Source: Psychrobacillus sp. OK028
Lineage (GTDB): Bacteria > Bacillota > Bacilli > Bacillales_A > Planococcaceae
Assembly: GCF_900103605.1 (NCBI RefSeq)
Contig: NZ_FNHY01000006.1
Location: forward strand, 202,357 to 266,356
Length of the DNA: 64,000 nt
Reading direction: 5' to 3'
Shown: in pieces, positions 9,067 to 17,090 of the stretch
How the letters are laid out: each line of letters begins with the position of its first letter
Position numbering within the stretch: the stretch's first letter is position 1
Translations under genes and position numbers: made by a program
Notes under the pieces: generated by a model
What the model saw: the letters and a program-made list of their open reading frames with translations, nothing else
What the model was told of the DNA's origin: nothing
Databases searched by the model: none

Positions 9067-9097
9067 GGCTGCATCTTCACGGATGTGGTCTTTTTTT
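9067..9097 (+). terminator. Riboswitch-controlled terminator upstream of ykoF
   Basis: GGCTGCATC/GATGTGGTC stem (with wobble pairs) followed by TTTTTTT. It sits between the TPP aptamer and the ykoF Shine-Dalgarno. Confidence 0.75.
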
Positions 9098-9124
9098 ATG
9101 AAAAAGTATAGGGAGGTTTTTTAA

Positions 9125-9706
9125 ATGGAATGTGGATTGAGCCCAATTATCGGATTTCGTTTTTCGCTACATCCGATGACAAATGATTTTATCAAGGTGA
9201 TTAAAGGTGCCTTGAAGGAAACGGACATATCATCTGTGTGGATGCACACAGATGATGTGTCAACGGTTATTCGCGGGAAACAAGTTCATGTATTCAATGT
9301 GGCTAAAGCAATTACACTGCATGCTGCTAAAACAGGAGAGCATATTGCTCTGTCTGGTACTTTTTCTGCTGGTTGCCCAGGTGATTCTGCTGGTGATGTG
9401 TATCTAGATAAGGACGATACAATTGCCAACATAGATAATACGAAGCAATATGTTTCCTCGCAATTTGCTCTATATCCCATGAATAACCCGGATTATATGG
9501 ACATCATTTATCGTGAAGTGGATCGTGCTAAAGAAATGGGTGTGTTTAATGAATCTATGCATTATGCAAGTGGTATTCACGGTGATATCCATGAAGTATT
9601 TGCCTTTTATGAAGAAGCTTTTACAAATGCTCGCTCTGAAGAATATAAGCATTTAGTAATGACCGTTTCGATGAGTATTAATAGCCCTTCCCATGGAGGT
9701 CTCTAA
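9125..9706 (+). CDS. ykoF: Thiamine/HMP-binding protein YkoF
   Basis: A 193-aa protein of the YkoF family (two ferredoxin/ACT-like halves), known in B. subtilis to bind thiamine and linked to the YkoEDC hydroxymethylpyrimidine ECF transporter. The halves begin with GCGLSPIIGFRFSLHPM-type (~5) and SGTFSAGCPGD/QFALYPM-type (~80-115) segments. There is no signal peptide, so it is cytosolic or membrane-associated. The start follows GGGAGGTTTTTTAA. It is first in a four-gene operon read through the TPP riboswitch; its last codons contain the Shine-Dalgarno of ykoE. Confidence 0.93.
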   Translation: MECGLSPIIGFRFSLHPMTNDFIKVIKGALKETDISSVWMHTDDVSTVIRGKQVHVFNVAKAITLHAAKTGEHIALSGTFSAGCPGDSAGDVYLDKDDTIANIDNTKQYVSSQFALYPMNNPDYMDIIYREVDRAKEMGVFNESMHYASGIHGDIHEVFAFYEEAFTNARSEEYKHLVMTVSMSINSPSHGGL

Positions 9707-9707
9707 T

Positions 9708-10289
9708 ATGTTGAAATCATGGAAGCTAAAAGAGATTGTTCTTATGTCTTTGTTTTCGGTTGTCTTTGGGATTGTGTATCTATTGTTTCTGCATGTCGGT
9801 AATATTTGGGCTGGGTTTATTGGACCGATTGCGTATGAGTGGATTTTTGGTATTTGGTTTATCGTGTCTATAATTTGTATGTATATTATCCGAAAGCCTG
9901 GTGCTGCTGTCATTTCTGAAACGATTGCTGCTGCTGTCGAGGTGTTATTAGGAAATGCTGTTGGTCCACGATTAATACTTTCTGGTGTCATTCAAGGGTT
10001 AGGTGCAGAAGCAGTGTTTGCTGCTACAAGGTATAAACGATTTGATCTATGGGTTCTAATGCTAGCGGGTATAGGATCTTCGATATTTAGTTTCGTCTAT
10101 GGATATTTGTTAGGTGGGTTTACGGTTTTTAGTATGGGCTATGTTGCATTAATGCTAGGCATACGTATTTTAAGTGGTGCACTTATCGCGGGTGTTGGAG
10201 GTAAAGCGGTTGCCGATGGATTACTGGCAACTGGTTCTCTTCGCGGATATGCTATTTCCCGTCCGAAAAAAGGTGATGTTCGTGCATAA
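9708..10289 (+). CDS. ykoE: ECF transporter substrate-specificity subunit YkoE
   Basis: A 193-aa membrane S-component with five to six helices (for example IVLMSLFSVVFGIVYLLFL and the Gly/Ala-rich GALIAGVGGKAVADGLL) that should bind the HMP or thiamine ligand. I place the start at ATG 9708: the GGAGG at 9695-9699 serves it, whereas an in-frame ATG at 9693 has no ribosome site. It overlaps nothing and begins one base after the ykoF stop. Confidence 0.92.
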   Translation: MLKSWKLKEIVLMSLFSVVFGIVYLLFLHVGNIWAGFIGPIAYEWIFGIWFIVSIICMYIIRKPGAAVISETIAAAVEVLLGNAVGPRLILSGVIQGLGAEAVFAATRYKRFDLWVLMLAGIGSSIFSFVYGYLLGGFTVFSMGYVALMLGIRILSGALIAGVGGKAVADGLLATGSLRGYAISRPKKGDVRA

Positions 10290-11652
10290 TGTCATATCCT
10301 TCGAACATGTAAGCTTTCGGTATCCAGATGAGGAAAAATGGATTCTAAATGACTTTTCTTTTGCAGTACAAAAAGGAACCAGAGTTGTGTTAACTGGTCC
10401 AAGTGGATGTGGTAAATCGACCCTACTTTATTTGTGTAATCGATTATATCCAGAGAATTGTGATGGTATTTTGACGGGTAAGATTAAGCTTTTGGGGAAG
10501 GATAGTTCTTCGTTCATTCCCGGGGAAATAAATCATCGAATTGCCACTGTTTTTCAGGATCCAGATGCCCAGTTTTGCATGCAAACAGTGGAAGAGGAGC
10601 TCGCTTTTACATTGGAAAATTTACATGTGAAGAGGGAAGAAATGGATAATCGAATAACCGAAGTGCTTGCACTCACTAATTTGAGTGAATTTCGATATTC
10701 TATTATTCAACAGCTCTCAGGTGGTCAAAAGCAACAAATTGCTACTGCCTGCGCACTTATTATGGAGCCAGAGGTTTTGCTGTTAGACGAGCCGATCGCT
10801 CATTTAGATCCTTATACTGCTAAGCATTATATTGAATGGCTAGATCAGCTACAACAAAAGCGTAAACTGACGATTGTTGCGATTGAACATCGTTTATACT
10901 TATGGGGAGATTTTTTTGATAGGATTATTCCTTTGAATGAAAGCGAGGAAGTATCTGCGCTTTCAAAAAGAATGACTTCTATGCAGTCCGAGACTTCGTT
11001 TCAAGCAATTAAAATAGAAACAAAGAATTTTTTAAAATCTACCTCCTTTACATTACAGCGTGGGGAGATTGCAATCCTTGTTGGTCCAAATGGTAGTGGG
11101 AAATCGACTTTATTGAAAGCTTTATGTAAATTGTTACCTGCTAGTGGCTTAGTAGAGCCGTCGTTTCTAGGCTATGTTCCACAATCTCCCGAATTTTTAT
11201 TTTTAACGAAAAATGTGAAAGACGAAGTAGCATATGGCGGTGGATATGATGTGGATAACCTGATGGATCGACTAAAGCTAATGGACATTGCCCCCTCTCA
11301 TCCTTTTGCTATTAGTCACGGTCAAAAGCGCAGAGTTGCCATTGCCGCAATGCTTTGTGACGGTAGAGAAGTGATTTTGATGGATGAACCTACTTCAGGT
11401 CAAGATGCTATGGCTTTGTCTGAGTTATTCCAATTGATCGATGGGCGTGCTCAGGAAGGAACTACCTTTTTAATCGTCACACATGATATGGAGTTTGCCT
11501 ATTGTTTAGCAGATTCGGTTTTATTGATGGATGATGGTAGATTAACCGGAAAGTTTCCAGCGAAGGATGTTTGGGAAAACGATCGGTTATTGCTTGAACA
11601 TCATCTACTTCCTCCGAAAGGACTGATGCTACGTGAGAAGTCTTTTGCATAG
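10276..11652 (+). CDS. ykoD: ECF transporter duplicated ATPase YkoD
   Basis: A 458-aa protein with two ABC ATPase domains. Domain 1 (~1-230) has GPSGCGKST, LSGGQKQQI and LLLDEP; domain 2 (~255-455) has GPNGSGKST and ILMDEP, with a signature altered to ISHGQKRR. The fused double ATPase replaces the separate EcfA/A' pair. I start at ATG 10276, preceded by AAAAAAGG and overlapping the ykoE stop by 14 nt. A longer frame extends upstream to 10174 but would lie entirely within ykoE. It energises YkoE together with YkoC. Confidence 0.92.
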   Translation: MFVHNVISFEHVSFRYPDEEKWILNDFSFAVQKGTRVVLTGPSGCGKSTLLYLCNRLYPENCDGILTGKIKLLGKDSSSFIPGEINHRIATVFQDPDAQFCMQTVEEELAFTLENLHVKREEMDNRITEVLALTNLSEFRYSIIQQLSGGQKQQIATACALIMEPEVLLLDEPIAHLDPYTAKHYIEWLDQLQQKRKLTIVAIEHRLYLWGDFFDRIIPLNESEEVSALSKRMTSMQSETSFQAIKIETKNFLKSTSFTLQRGEIAILVGPNGSGKSTLLKALCKLLPASGLVEPSFLGYVPQSPEFLFLTKNVKDEVAYGGGYDVDNLMDRLKLMDIAPSHPFAISHGQKRRVAIAAMLCDGREVILMDEPTSGQDAMALSELFQLIDGRAQEGTTFLIVTHDMEFAYCLADSVLLMDDGRLTGKFPAKDVWENDRLLLEHHLLPPKGLMLREKSFA

Positions 11653-12388
11653 GATGAATCCTTCGGTGAAGTTTGTAGTAATTACTCTTTGCATGTTCAC
11701 AATGGCTTTCTTCTTTGACCCATGGACACCGCTTGTGTTTTGGGTTAGTGTACTTCTGCTTCAAATATTATTCAGTCAAATTGACTGGAAAAAGTGGCTT
11801 TTGTTCATGCTGCCTTTTTTTATCATGGCTTTCGGTTATTTTTGGACGACACTTGTGTTTGCTAAAGAAACGACTGGTCCTATCATTTGGTCATTCGGAT
11901 TTGTTCATGTGACAGAAATCCAGTTAGATCATGCACTATCTTTAAGCCTACGTGTTTTAGCCTTTTCTAGTTTGTCTCTATTATTTGCCTTAACGACTAA
12001 TCCCGTTACTTTCATATTAAGTTTAATGCAGCAATTAAAATTATCCCCTAAAATAGCTTATGGCATTTTAGTAGGGTTTCAGTTTTTGCCCGTTATAAAG
12101 GACGAGTTTATTCAAATTCAACAAGCACAAAGGTTGAGAGGAGTTGTCCAAAAGAAAAACGCTATCCAAAGACTATTCGCAACCCGTCTAGTGCTCATTC
12201 CCTTGCTTGCTGGTGCTGTTCGTAAAGCGGAGCGATCTGCATTTGCGATGGAAGCAAGAGGCTTTACAGGAGAGCGAAGAAGTAGTTACTTCCACGTGAT
12301 TTCAGTAGGTAAAGTGGATGCTTTGCTAATAGTACTGTTTTTATTCGTGCTAGTTTTTAGCTGTACGAATACCTTCTGGCTTGGTTAA
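11633..12388 (+). CDS. ykoC: ECF transporter transmembrane T-component YkoC
   Basis: A 251-aa CbiQ-family membrane protein with about five helices. It carries two coupling motifs with Ala-Arg-Gly character (AQRLRGVVQKK and AMEARGFTGERR) that dock on the ATPase. Start taken at GTG 11633, with AAAGGA upstream, overlapping ykoD by 20 nt; ATG 11654 is an alternative but has no ribosome site. It completes the ykoFEDC thiamine-precursor importer. Confidence 0.9.
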   Translation: MRSLLHRMNPSVKFVVITLCMFTMAFFFDPWTPLVFWVSVLLLQILFSQIDWKKWLLFMLPFFIMAFGYFWTTLVFAKETTGPIIWSFGFVHVTEIQLDHALSLSLRVLAFSSLSLLFALTTNPVTFILSLMQQLKLSPKIAYGILVGFQFLPVIKDEFIQIQQAQRLRGVVQKKNAIQRLFATRLVLIPLLAGAVRKAERSAFAMEARGFTGERRSSYFHVISVGKVDALLIVLFLFVLVFSCTNTFWLG

Positions 12389-12552
12389 TATAAAGGTAGA
12401 GATTTATGATTTTAAACGAATGTTGAGATGTAGTGCAGTACTAAGAAATAATTGTGAGAGGTAAGGAGCGTACTCAGGTACGTGACTGACTGATCGAATG
12501 AAATTGACGACGTAATGTGCTGCATATTAAGATTCGCAAAGGGGTGATGAGG

Positions 12553-13056
12553 ATGCCATCAGTAATATTACTTCGTGGGATCAATCTTGGAGCTAAAAAT
12601 AAAGTAGACATGAAATCATTGAAGTCTCTTTTTATAGAGATGGGCTATAAAAATGTACAAACCTATATTCAGACAGGAAACGTACTTGTAGAACAACCTG
12701 ATATTGATGTTCCTTTTATAGAAGGAGCTCTCAGAGAATCGTATGGATTTGAAATACCCGTCGCTGTCCGTTCTAAAGAAGAATTAGCGGAAATCGTGCA
12801 ACTTCCAGTCTTCTCGAAAGAGCAAGTGTATGTGATGTTTTTAGTTCAGGAAATTTCTGAAGAACAACAAGAGATGCTTGCAAGCCTAATAGATGATGAG
12901 TTTGTTGTTTGGAAAAAACAAAATGTGATTATTAACCTGTCTAAAAATTATCATCAAACGAAATTTACAAATGCATTTTTTGAGCGAAAGCTCGGTATTC
13001 CCTCCACAGCTCGCAATAAAAATACGGTTAACAAAATATTAGGCAAGCTTTCATAA
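12553..13056 (+). CDS. DUF1697 family protein
   Basis: A 167-aa soluble protein with the DUF1697 signature: VILLRGINLGAKNKVDMKSL at the N-terminus, then YKNVQTYIQTGNVL, and NAFFERKLG near the C-terminus. It is of unknown function, found in many Bacillales and actinobacteria as a single-copy gene. Start chosen at ATG 12553, eight bases after GGGG; upstream in-frame starts (12517, 12547) lack proper spacing. It is probably an independent gene. Confidence 0.85.
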   Translation: MPSVILLRGINLGAKNKVDMKSLKSLFIEMGYKNVQTYIQTGNVLVEQPDIDVPFIEGALRESYGFEIPVAVRSKEELAEIVQLPVFSKEQVYVMFLVQEISEEQQEMLASLIDDEFVVWKKQNVIINLSKNYHQTKFTNAFFERKLGIPSTARNKNTVNKILGKLS

Positions 13057-13142
13057 GGATTCCTTATACTTATTGATGACTTTTATAAATTATCCTTATC
13101 ACTAGCTTTTTAGTAAAATGTAAGTATAGGGAGGGATTAACG

Positions 13143-13514
13143 ATGTCATTTGTATTTCAATCGATCGATCACGTTCAATTAGCTGCTCCAAAGGGTTCAG
13201 AGTCATCTGCAAGAAATTTTTATGGGGAAGTTTTGGGTTTTACAGAAGTAGAAAAGCCAGAACTTCTTAAAAAACGAGGTGGTGTTTGGTTTGCATTTGG
13301 CTCTTATCAAATCCATATAGGTATTGAAGAACCATTTGCACCTGCAAAAAAAGCACATCCCGCATTTCAAATAGAAAATTTAGATGCATTAAAGGCACAT
13401 TTGTATAAAAGTGAAGTAAGTTTTGTAGTAGATACTGACCTGCCAGGAGCAGACCGAATATATGTACATGACCCATTTGGTAATCGCATCGAAGTATTAG
13501 AGTGGAAATCTTAA
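13143..13514 (+). CDS. VOC (glyoxalase/bleomycin-resistance) family protein
   Basis: A 123-aa single-domain VOC protein. IDHVQLAAP with the first metal-ligand His opens it, YGEVLGF follows, then HIGIEEP in the middle and HDPFGNRIEVLEW carrying the C-terminal Glu. It may be a lyase, dioxygenase or binding protein of small electrophiles; no substrate can be given. Start follows GGGAGGGATTAACG, and a strong terminator lies right after the stop. Confidence 0.85.
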   Translation: MSFVFQSIDHVQLAAPKGSESSARNFYGEVLGFTEVEKPELLKKRGGVWFAFGSYQIHIGIEEPFAPAKKAHPAFQIENLDALKAHLYKSEVSFVVDTDLPGADRIYVHDPFGNRIEVLEWKS

Positions 13515-13524
13515 ATTAGCATGC

Positions 13525-13565
13525 AAAAAGACCGTATTTCATTACACAGTAATACGGTCTTTTTG
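13525..13565. terminator. Bidirectional terminator
   Basis: AAAAAGACCGTATT ... AATACGGTCTTTTT with a short loop lies between the convergent VOC and DsbA-family genes and has U-tracts in both directions. Confidence 0.85.
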
Positions 13566-13585
13566 TTGTTCATTTATGAATTTGT

Positions 13586-14506
13586 CTATGCTAGTACATA
13601 ATATGTTTCGCCAAGGACAGTTCCTGATTTAACTTCGTTTTCCGGGAAAGATTGTTGAACAAACCCCTCTACTTCCACTTGTTCAATACCATAAATGGTT
13701 TCAATCTCTTTTGAGAATAATCGTCTTCCATCTGATAGCAAAGTTGGTAATGCTGGAGCTTTATTTGCTTGTAGCAATTCTTTTTGTCCTAATGCTTGCA
13801 TTAATCCATTAGTGTAATCTTCATAGCTACGTTGACCAACCAGTTTTACCCCCTTGTTTTCTTTGTTAACTATAATAATCGTTGGAAAACCACGAACACC
13901 AAAGCGTTGAGCAATCTCAAAGTCTTGTTGTAATAGGCGTTCTCCCTCTTCACTGTTCGCCTTTTCTACAATTTCTTTACCATCTAATCCTATTTCGTTA
14001 ACGAGGCGTACTAATACTTCCTCTTCGGCAATATTCTCATTGAAGGCAAATACCGCTTCTCTTAATTTACGTAAAAAGATTTCAGCAGCTTCCGCCTTCA
14101 CGGATTGTACGATCTTCCATACACGTGAAGGAGGGTAAGATGAGTGCACTGGATTATCCAACCACAAAGAACCATCTATTGGCATACGGTAATGTTCGCC
14201 TACCTCTCGCCAGTGTCCTGCCACATCCTTCGGTCCACCAATTCCATTGCTAACATCGGCAAAACCATCCCAAGTAGGCAGTAGTCCACCCATCACTGTA
14301 TGCATTTTAAACGTATCGCCGTAAGCTGCAGTAAATTTAGCTATTTCGGGTTCTAGAGCCCAACAATGCGAACAAATCGGATCACTAAAAAAGTATACCT
14401 CCACCTCTTTATTTGGACGGCTAAAGTCCATTAGACCTGTTTCATTATCTTCTGTAACTCCGCAAATACCTGTCTCTAAATCGCATGCCATTGGATTATT
14501 TTTCAT
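13586..14506 (-). CDS. DsbA-family thioredoxin-fold protein (SpxH/YjbH- or FrnE-like)
   Basis: A 306-aa DsbA-family protein. A thioredoxin-fold motif FFSDPICSHCWALEPE carries a CxxC (CSHC, ~48) near the N-terminus, with the helical insertion and the cis-Pro loop GVRGFPTIIIVN (~210). There is no signal peptide, so it acts in the cytosol. The YjbH (SpxH) branch has a similar DPLCPECW layout and acts as a ClpXP adapter for Spx; other members are disulfide isomerase-like. The start is ATG 14506 (AAAGGAGA upstream), overlapping the HxlR gene by 11 nt, so the two are translated together and probably co-regulated by thiol stress. Confidence 0.8.
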   Translation of the reverse strand: MKNNPMACDLETGICGVTEDNETGLMDFSRPNKEVEVYFFSDPICSHCWALEPEIAKFTAAYGDTFKMHTVMGGLLPTWDGFADVSNGIGGPKDVAGHWREVGEHYRMPIDGSLWLDNPVHSSYPPSRVWKIVQSVKAEAAEIFLRKLREAVFAFNENIAEEEVLVRLVNEIGLDGKEIVEKANSEEGERLLQQDFEIAQRFGVRGFPTIIIVNKENKGVKLVGQRSYEDYTNGLMQALGQKELLQANKAPALPTLLSDGRRLFSKEIETIYGIEQVEVEGFVQQSFPENEVKSGTVLGETYYVLA

Positions 14507-14834
14507 TTGAATTCTCCTTTTCACTTTTTTTATAGTCGTATGCCCACTGTTGTACCGGTCGTAAAGCTTGCACTAATGCACTTCCTTGATCTGTTAAACG
14601 ATAGGTAATAGTAGTAGAGGGGCTTAGCGTTACCTCTTTGCTCACTAATCCATACTCCATAAGTTCTTGTAAACAGCTTGATAATGCGCGAGGAGTAATA
14701 TTTGTTATACCCTTTTTCAGTTCACTAAATGAGTACTCCATTTGTTCATTTGTTGATAAATAATGCAATATAAAACCATTCCACTTTTTCCCTAGTATTT
14801 GAAATGCATATTCTAAGTTGGGGCAAATTGCCAA
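14496..14834 (-). CDS. HxlR-family redox-type transcriptional regulator
   Basis: A 112-aa winged-helix regulator of the HxlR/YodB family. The N-terminus MAICPNLEYAFQILGKKWN holds a single early Cys (Cys4), equivalent in position to the redox-sensing Cys of YodB and CatR; ITPRALSSCLQELMEYGLV is the recognition region. It is the first gene of a bicistronic unit with the DsbA-family gene. A perfect 15-bp inverted repeat lies 17 bp upstream of the start and probably mediates autorepression, relieved by quinones or disulfide stress. Confidence 0.88.
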   Translation of the reverse strand: MAICPNLEYAFQILGKKWNGFILHYLSTNEQMEYSFSELKKGITNITPRALSSCLQELMEYGLVSKEVTLSPSTTITYRLTDQGSALVQALRPVQQWAYDYKKSEKENSNEK

Positions 14835-14850
14835 ATAAATTGCTCCTTTC

Positions 14851-14900
14851 TTTACACTTGATATACTTATTATATCAAGTGTAAAAAGTATATCAAGTGT
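14851..14900 (-). promoter_or_regulatory. HxlR operator: perfect 15-bp inverted repeat plus a third half-site
   Basis: TTTACACTTGATATA (14851-14865), a 5-bp spacer and TATATCAAGTGTAAA (14871-14885) are perfectly complementary. A further TATATCAAGTGT copy follows at 14889-14900, 18 bp from the first copy in the same orientation. The position immediately upstream of the regulator's own gene suits autoregulation. Confidence 0.75.
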
Positions 14901-14950
14901 TTTGTTCCATTAAAAAAATCCGGAAATTCACTAGTCAACTCCACACCTTT

Positions 14951-14982
14951 GTGTTAACCTATTTATTGAAATGAGTTAACAC
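14951..14982 (+). promoter_or_regulatory. BirA operator of bioY
   Basis: GTGTTAAC (14951-14958) and GTTAACAC (14975-14982) form an inverted repeat with a 16-bp gap, the layout of Firmicutes biotin-repressor (BirA) sites. It lies 20 bp upstream of the bioY start, so biotin-loaded BirA should shut off biotin uptake. Confidence 0.85.
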
Positions 14983-15002
14983 ATTTGAAGGGGCTGTTTA
15001 TT

Positions 15003-15554
15003 TTGAAAAAGGGTGATACTTATCAATACGTATTAGCAGCAATTGGTGCAGCAATTATTGCTATACTCGCACAGGTGACGATTCCTTTACCACTTGTACC
15101 AATCACAGGACAAACTTTTGCAATCGGTTTAGTCGTTACCATATTAGGTATGAGATTAGGTGTATTATCGGTAATCGTATATATTTTAATCGGGGCAGTA
15201 GGGATGCCAGTATTCAGTGGTATGTCAGGCGGACTAGGAATAGTAGTAGGACCAACAGGTGGCTATATTGTTGGATTCTTGCCATCTGCGATTATTATGG
15301 GAATCTACATGAGAAAGTTTGGCATTACAATCACACATGCGATTGTAGCAAACTTAATTGGTATGGTTGTCACATTGGTATTCGGTACAGTTTGGTTAAA
15401 AATCATAGCTGACTTGACATGGACAGCAGCATTTATGGGTGGTGTGGCTCCATTTATTATCGTAGGGGTTATTAAAGCGGTACTAGCTGCATGGTTCGGT
15501 GTTGTCATACGACGTCGCTTAGAAACAGCGCATTTGGTCAAGGCAACTGTATAA
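15003..15554 (+). CDS. bioY: Biotin transporter substrate-binding subunit BioY
   Basis: A 183-aa S-component with six helices: ALAAIGAAIIAILAQVTIPLPLVPITGQT is the family's N-terminal signature region, and FSGMSGGLGIVVGPTGGYIVGF is the central BioY motif. It binds biotin and works with a housekeeping ECF module or alone. Start chosen as TTG 15003, nine bases after AAGGGG; the upstream TTG at 14985 would fall next to the BirA operator. The single gene is preceded by a BirA box. Confidence 0.92.
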   Translation: MKKGDTYQYVLAAIGAAIIAILAQVTIPLPLVPITGQTFAIGLVVTILGMRLGVLSVIVYILIGAVGMPVFSGMSGGLGIVVGPTGGYIVGFLPSAIIMGIYMRKFGITITHAIVANLIGMVVTLVFGTVWLKIIADLTWTAAFMGGVAPFIIVGVIKAVLAAWFGVVIRRRLETAHLVKATV

Positions 15555-15600
15555 ATTAAATGAGGCTCATGGTTAGATGTTACATAAATATTTCAAAAAC

Positions 15601-15642
15601 AAAAACGCATGAATGGTTTACGACCATCCATGCGTTTTCCTT
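15601..15642. terminator. Bidirectional terminator between bioY and nrdF
   Basis: AAAACGCATG-ATGGT / ACCAT-CATGCGTTTT hairpin, with A-tract and T-tract on either side, between convergent genes. Confidence 0.85.
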
Positions 15643-15643
15643 T

Positions 15644-16675
15644 TTATAGATCATCAAATCCATTATCAATTGCATTTACTTTTACGTATTGGCGCGATTT
15701 TTGCTCAAAGAAATCTGTTTTTGTACCATCGATATTATCAGCATAAGCACGTATCCATTTCATTGGATTTTCTACATATTCTGGGTAGATTTCATCCAGC
15801 CCAATAAGGCGAAGCATTTTGTTGGCACGGTATTTAATATACCCATGCATTTCATCTAGTTCGATTCCTTCAATATCAGCTAGTACATACTCCGACCATT
15901 CTATTTCTAATTCTACGGATTCTTTAAATTGTTCGTATACCCATCCAATTAGCTCTTGGTTATTCAGCTCCGGGTTTTCAAAAAGAGTAGCTCTAAACAG
16001 TTCAGATATAAATCTACCATGCTCTAGCTCGTCTCGGTTAATATAGCTAATCATTGTAGAAGTCCCAACCATCTTGTTATAGCGAGCAAGATTATAGAAG
16101 TAGGCAAAGCCTGAATAGAAGAATAATCCTTCTAGCAAAGTTGTATACGTTAAGGTTTTTACTATATTTTCTGTCGTAGGCTTTTCTACGAAATTATTAT
16201 AATACTTAGCGATATTTTGATTGCGCTTGAGTAAAATTTCGTCTGTTCTCCCAAACTCGAATGCCTTATTTTGTTGATCAAGTGATACTACTGAAGATAG
16301 CACATACGAATAACTTTCATTATGCACCGCTTCCTGCTGGGCAATTACTGCCATGATTGATTGAACCGATGGGTCGGTTGCGTAAAGCGATAATAACAGT
16401 GCGGTACGTGTTTGTGGTGCATCTAAAGTTGCAAGCAAGCCAATTATTTTCAAATAAGCATCCTGCTCCGAATGACTAAGGCTCGCGAACTGTTTAATAT
16501 CATTGGACATATTAATTTCATCTGCCTGCCAGTAGTTACCTAGCAAACGCTTGTACATCTTATGCCAGTGAGGATACGCAATATCGTTCCAGTTCAATAT
16601 CCCACTTGACTGACCGTTGAAAATTCCCGTCGACTTATTTGGATTTCTAGGTTCTAATGTTTTTGCCTTTTGCAT
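15644..16675 (-). CDS. nrdF: Class Ib ribonucleotide reductase small subunit NrdF
   Basis: A 343-aa ferritin-like protein that houses the dimetal (Mn2 or Fe2) site and tyrosyl radical. Visible ligand motifs are QEAVHNESYS in the middle and INRDELEHGRF with the later Glu/His pair. It ends with a normal NrdF tail (GFDDL). It pairs with NrdE and a flavodoxin in one operon, and its start overlaps the flavodoxin stop by 29 nt. Expression should be gated upstream by NrdR boxes and a cobalamin riboswitch. Confidence 0.9.
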   Translation of the reverse strand: MQKAKTLEPRNPNKSTGIFNGQSSGILNWNDIAYPHWHKMYKRLLGNYWQADEINMSNDIKQFASLSHSEQDAYLKIIGLLATLDAPQTRTALLLSLYATDPSVQSIMAVIAQQEAVHNESYSYVLSSVVSLDQQNKAFEFGRTDEILLKRNQNIAKYYNNFVEKPTTENIVKTLTYTTLLEGLFFYSGFAYFYNLARYNKMVGTSTMISYINRDELEHGRFISELFRATLFENPELNNQELIGWVYEQFKESVELEIEWSEYVLADIEGIELDEMHGYIKYRANKMLRLIGLDEIYPEYVENPMKWIRAYADNIDGTKTDFFEQKSRQYVKVNAIDNGFDDL

Positions 16676-17090
16676 GCTCCAAAACTCCTTCTAACCATTT
16701 ACTTACCAGCTGTTCCTGGCTACCTCTCGGTGATTGCTCGATTTTTAACCCCGGGTATTCACTGTTATAAAAACGAACTAATTTGTTTACAGCATTACAG
16801 AACAGATTGTCTCCGCCAAACTGTGTGTCACCAGAGCCAAATATATAGACATTTTTGGGCTTGCCTCCAACCTCTTTTACAAAATCCTTCATTTCCTCCG
16901 GCGTACTTCCTTTATCCCAAGTAAAAGTTCCGAGAAAAATAAGGTCATATTCATATAAATTCGGCACTACTCCATAGCCAATGCAGTACATATCTACGTC
17001 GATATCATCGGTTTCCAATTTCACTTTTAGTAGATCTGCTATTTCTTCTGTGTTTCCGCTATAGCTTAAATAACAAATAATTGTCTTCAT
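16647..17090 (-). CDS. Flavodoxin in the NrdI position of the nrd operon
   Basis: A 147-aa short-chain flavodoxin. The FMN phosphate loop is LSYSGNTEEIA (~9-19); LGTFTWDKGSTPEEM and FGSGDTQFGGDNLFCNAV are the two isoalloxazine loops. Start is ATG 17090, sharing one base with the nrdE stop (TAATG). Class Ib operons normally carry NrdI, which supplies oxidant for the Mn cofactor of NrdF; here the slot holds a protein with full flavodoxin loops. I infer that it does the NrdI job or delivers electrons; the assignment as flavodoxin is direct. Confidence 0.85.
   Translation of the reverse strand: MKTIICYLSYSGNTEEIADLLKVKLETDDIDVDMYCIGYGVVPNLYEYDLIFLGTFTWDKGSTPEEMKDFVKEVGGKPKNVYIFGSGDTQFGGDNLFCNAVNKLVRFYNSEYPGLKIEQSPRGSQEQLVSKWLEGVLEHAKGKNIRT

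Noticed and set aside
10174..10275. Extended N-terminus of ykoD
   Set aside because: It lies wholly within ykoE and encodes no conserved sequence; ATG 10276 fits the ABC domain start.
11477..11764. Open frames antisense to real genes here and elsewhere in the window
   Set aside because: They have no ribosome sites or family motifs and are opposite well-supported genes.
12389..12552. Possible small RNA or repeat between ykoC and the DUF1697 gene (short hairpin CGTAC-TCAG-GTACG)
   Set aside because: Hairpin is only 5 bp and I see no conserved RNA signature; left unannotated.
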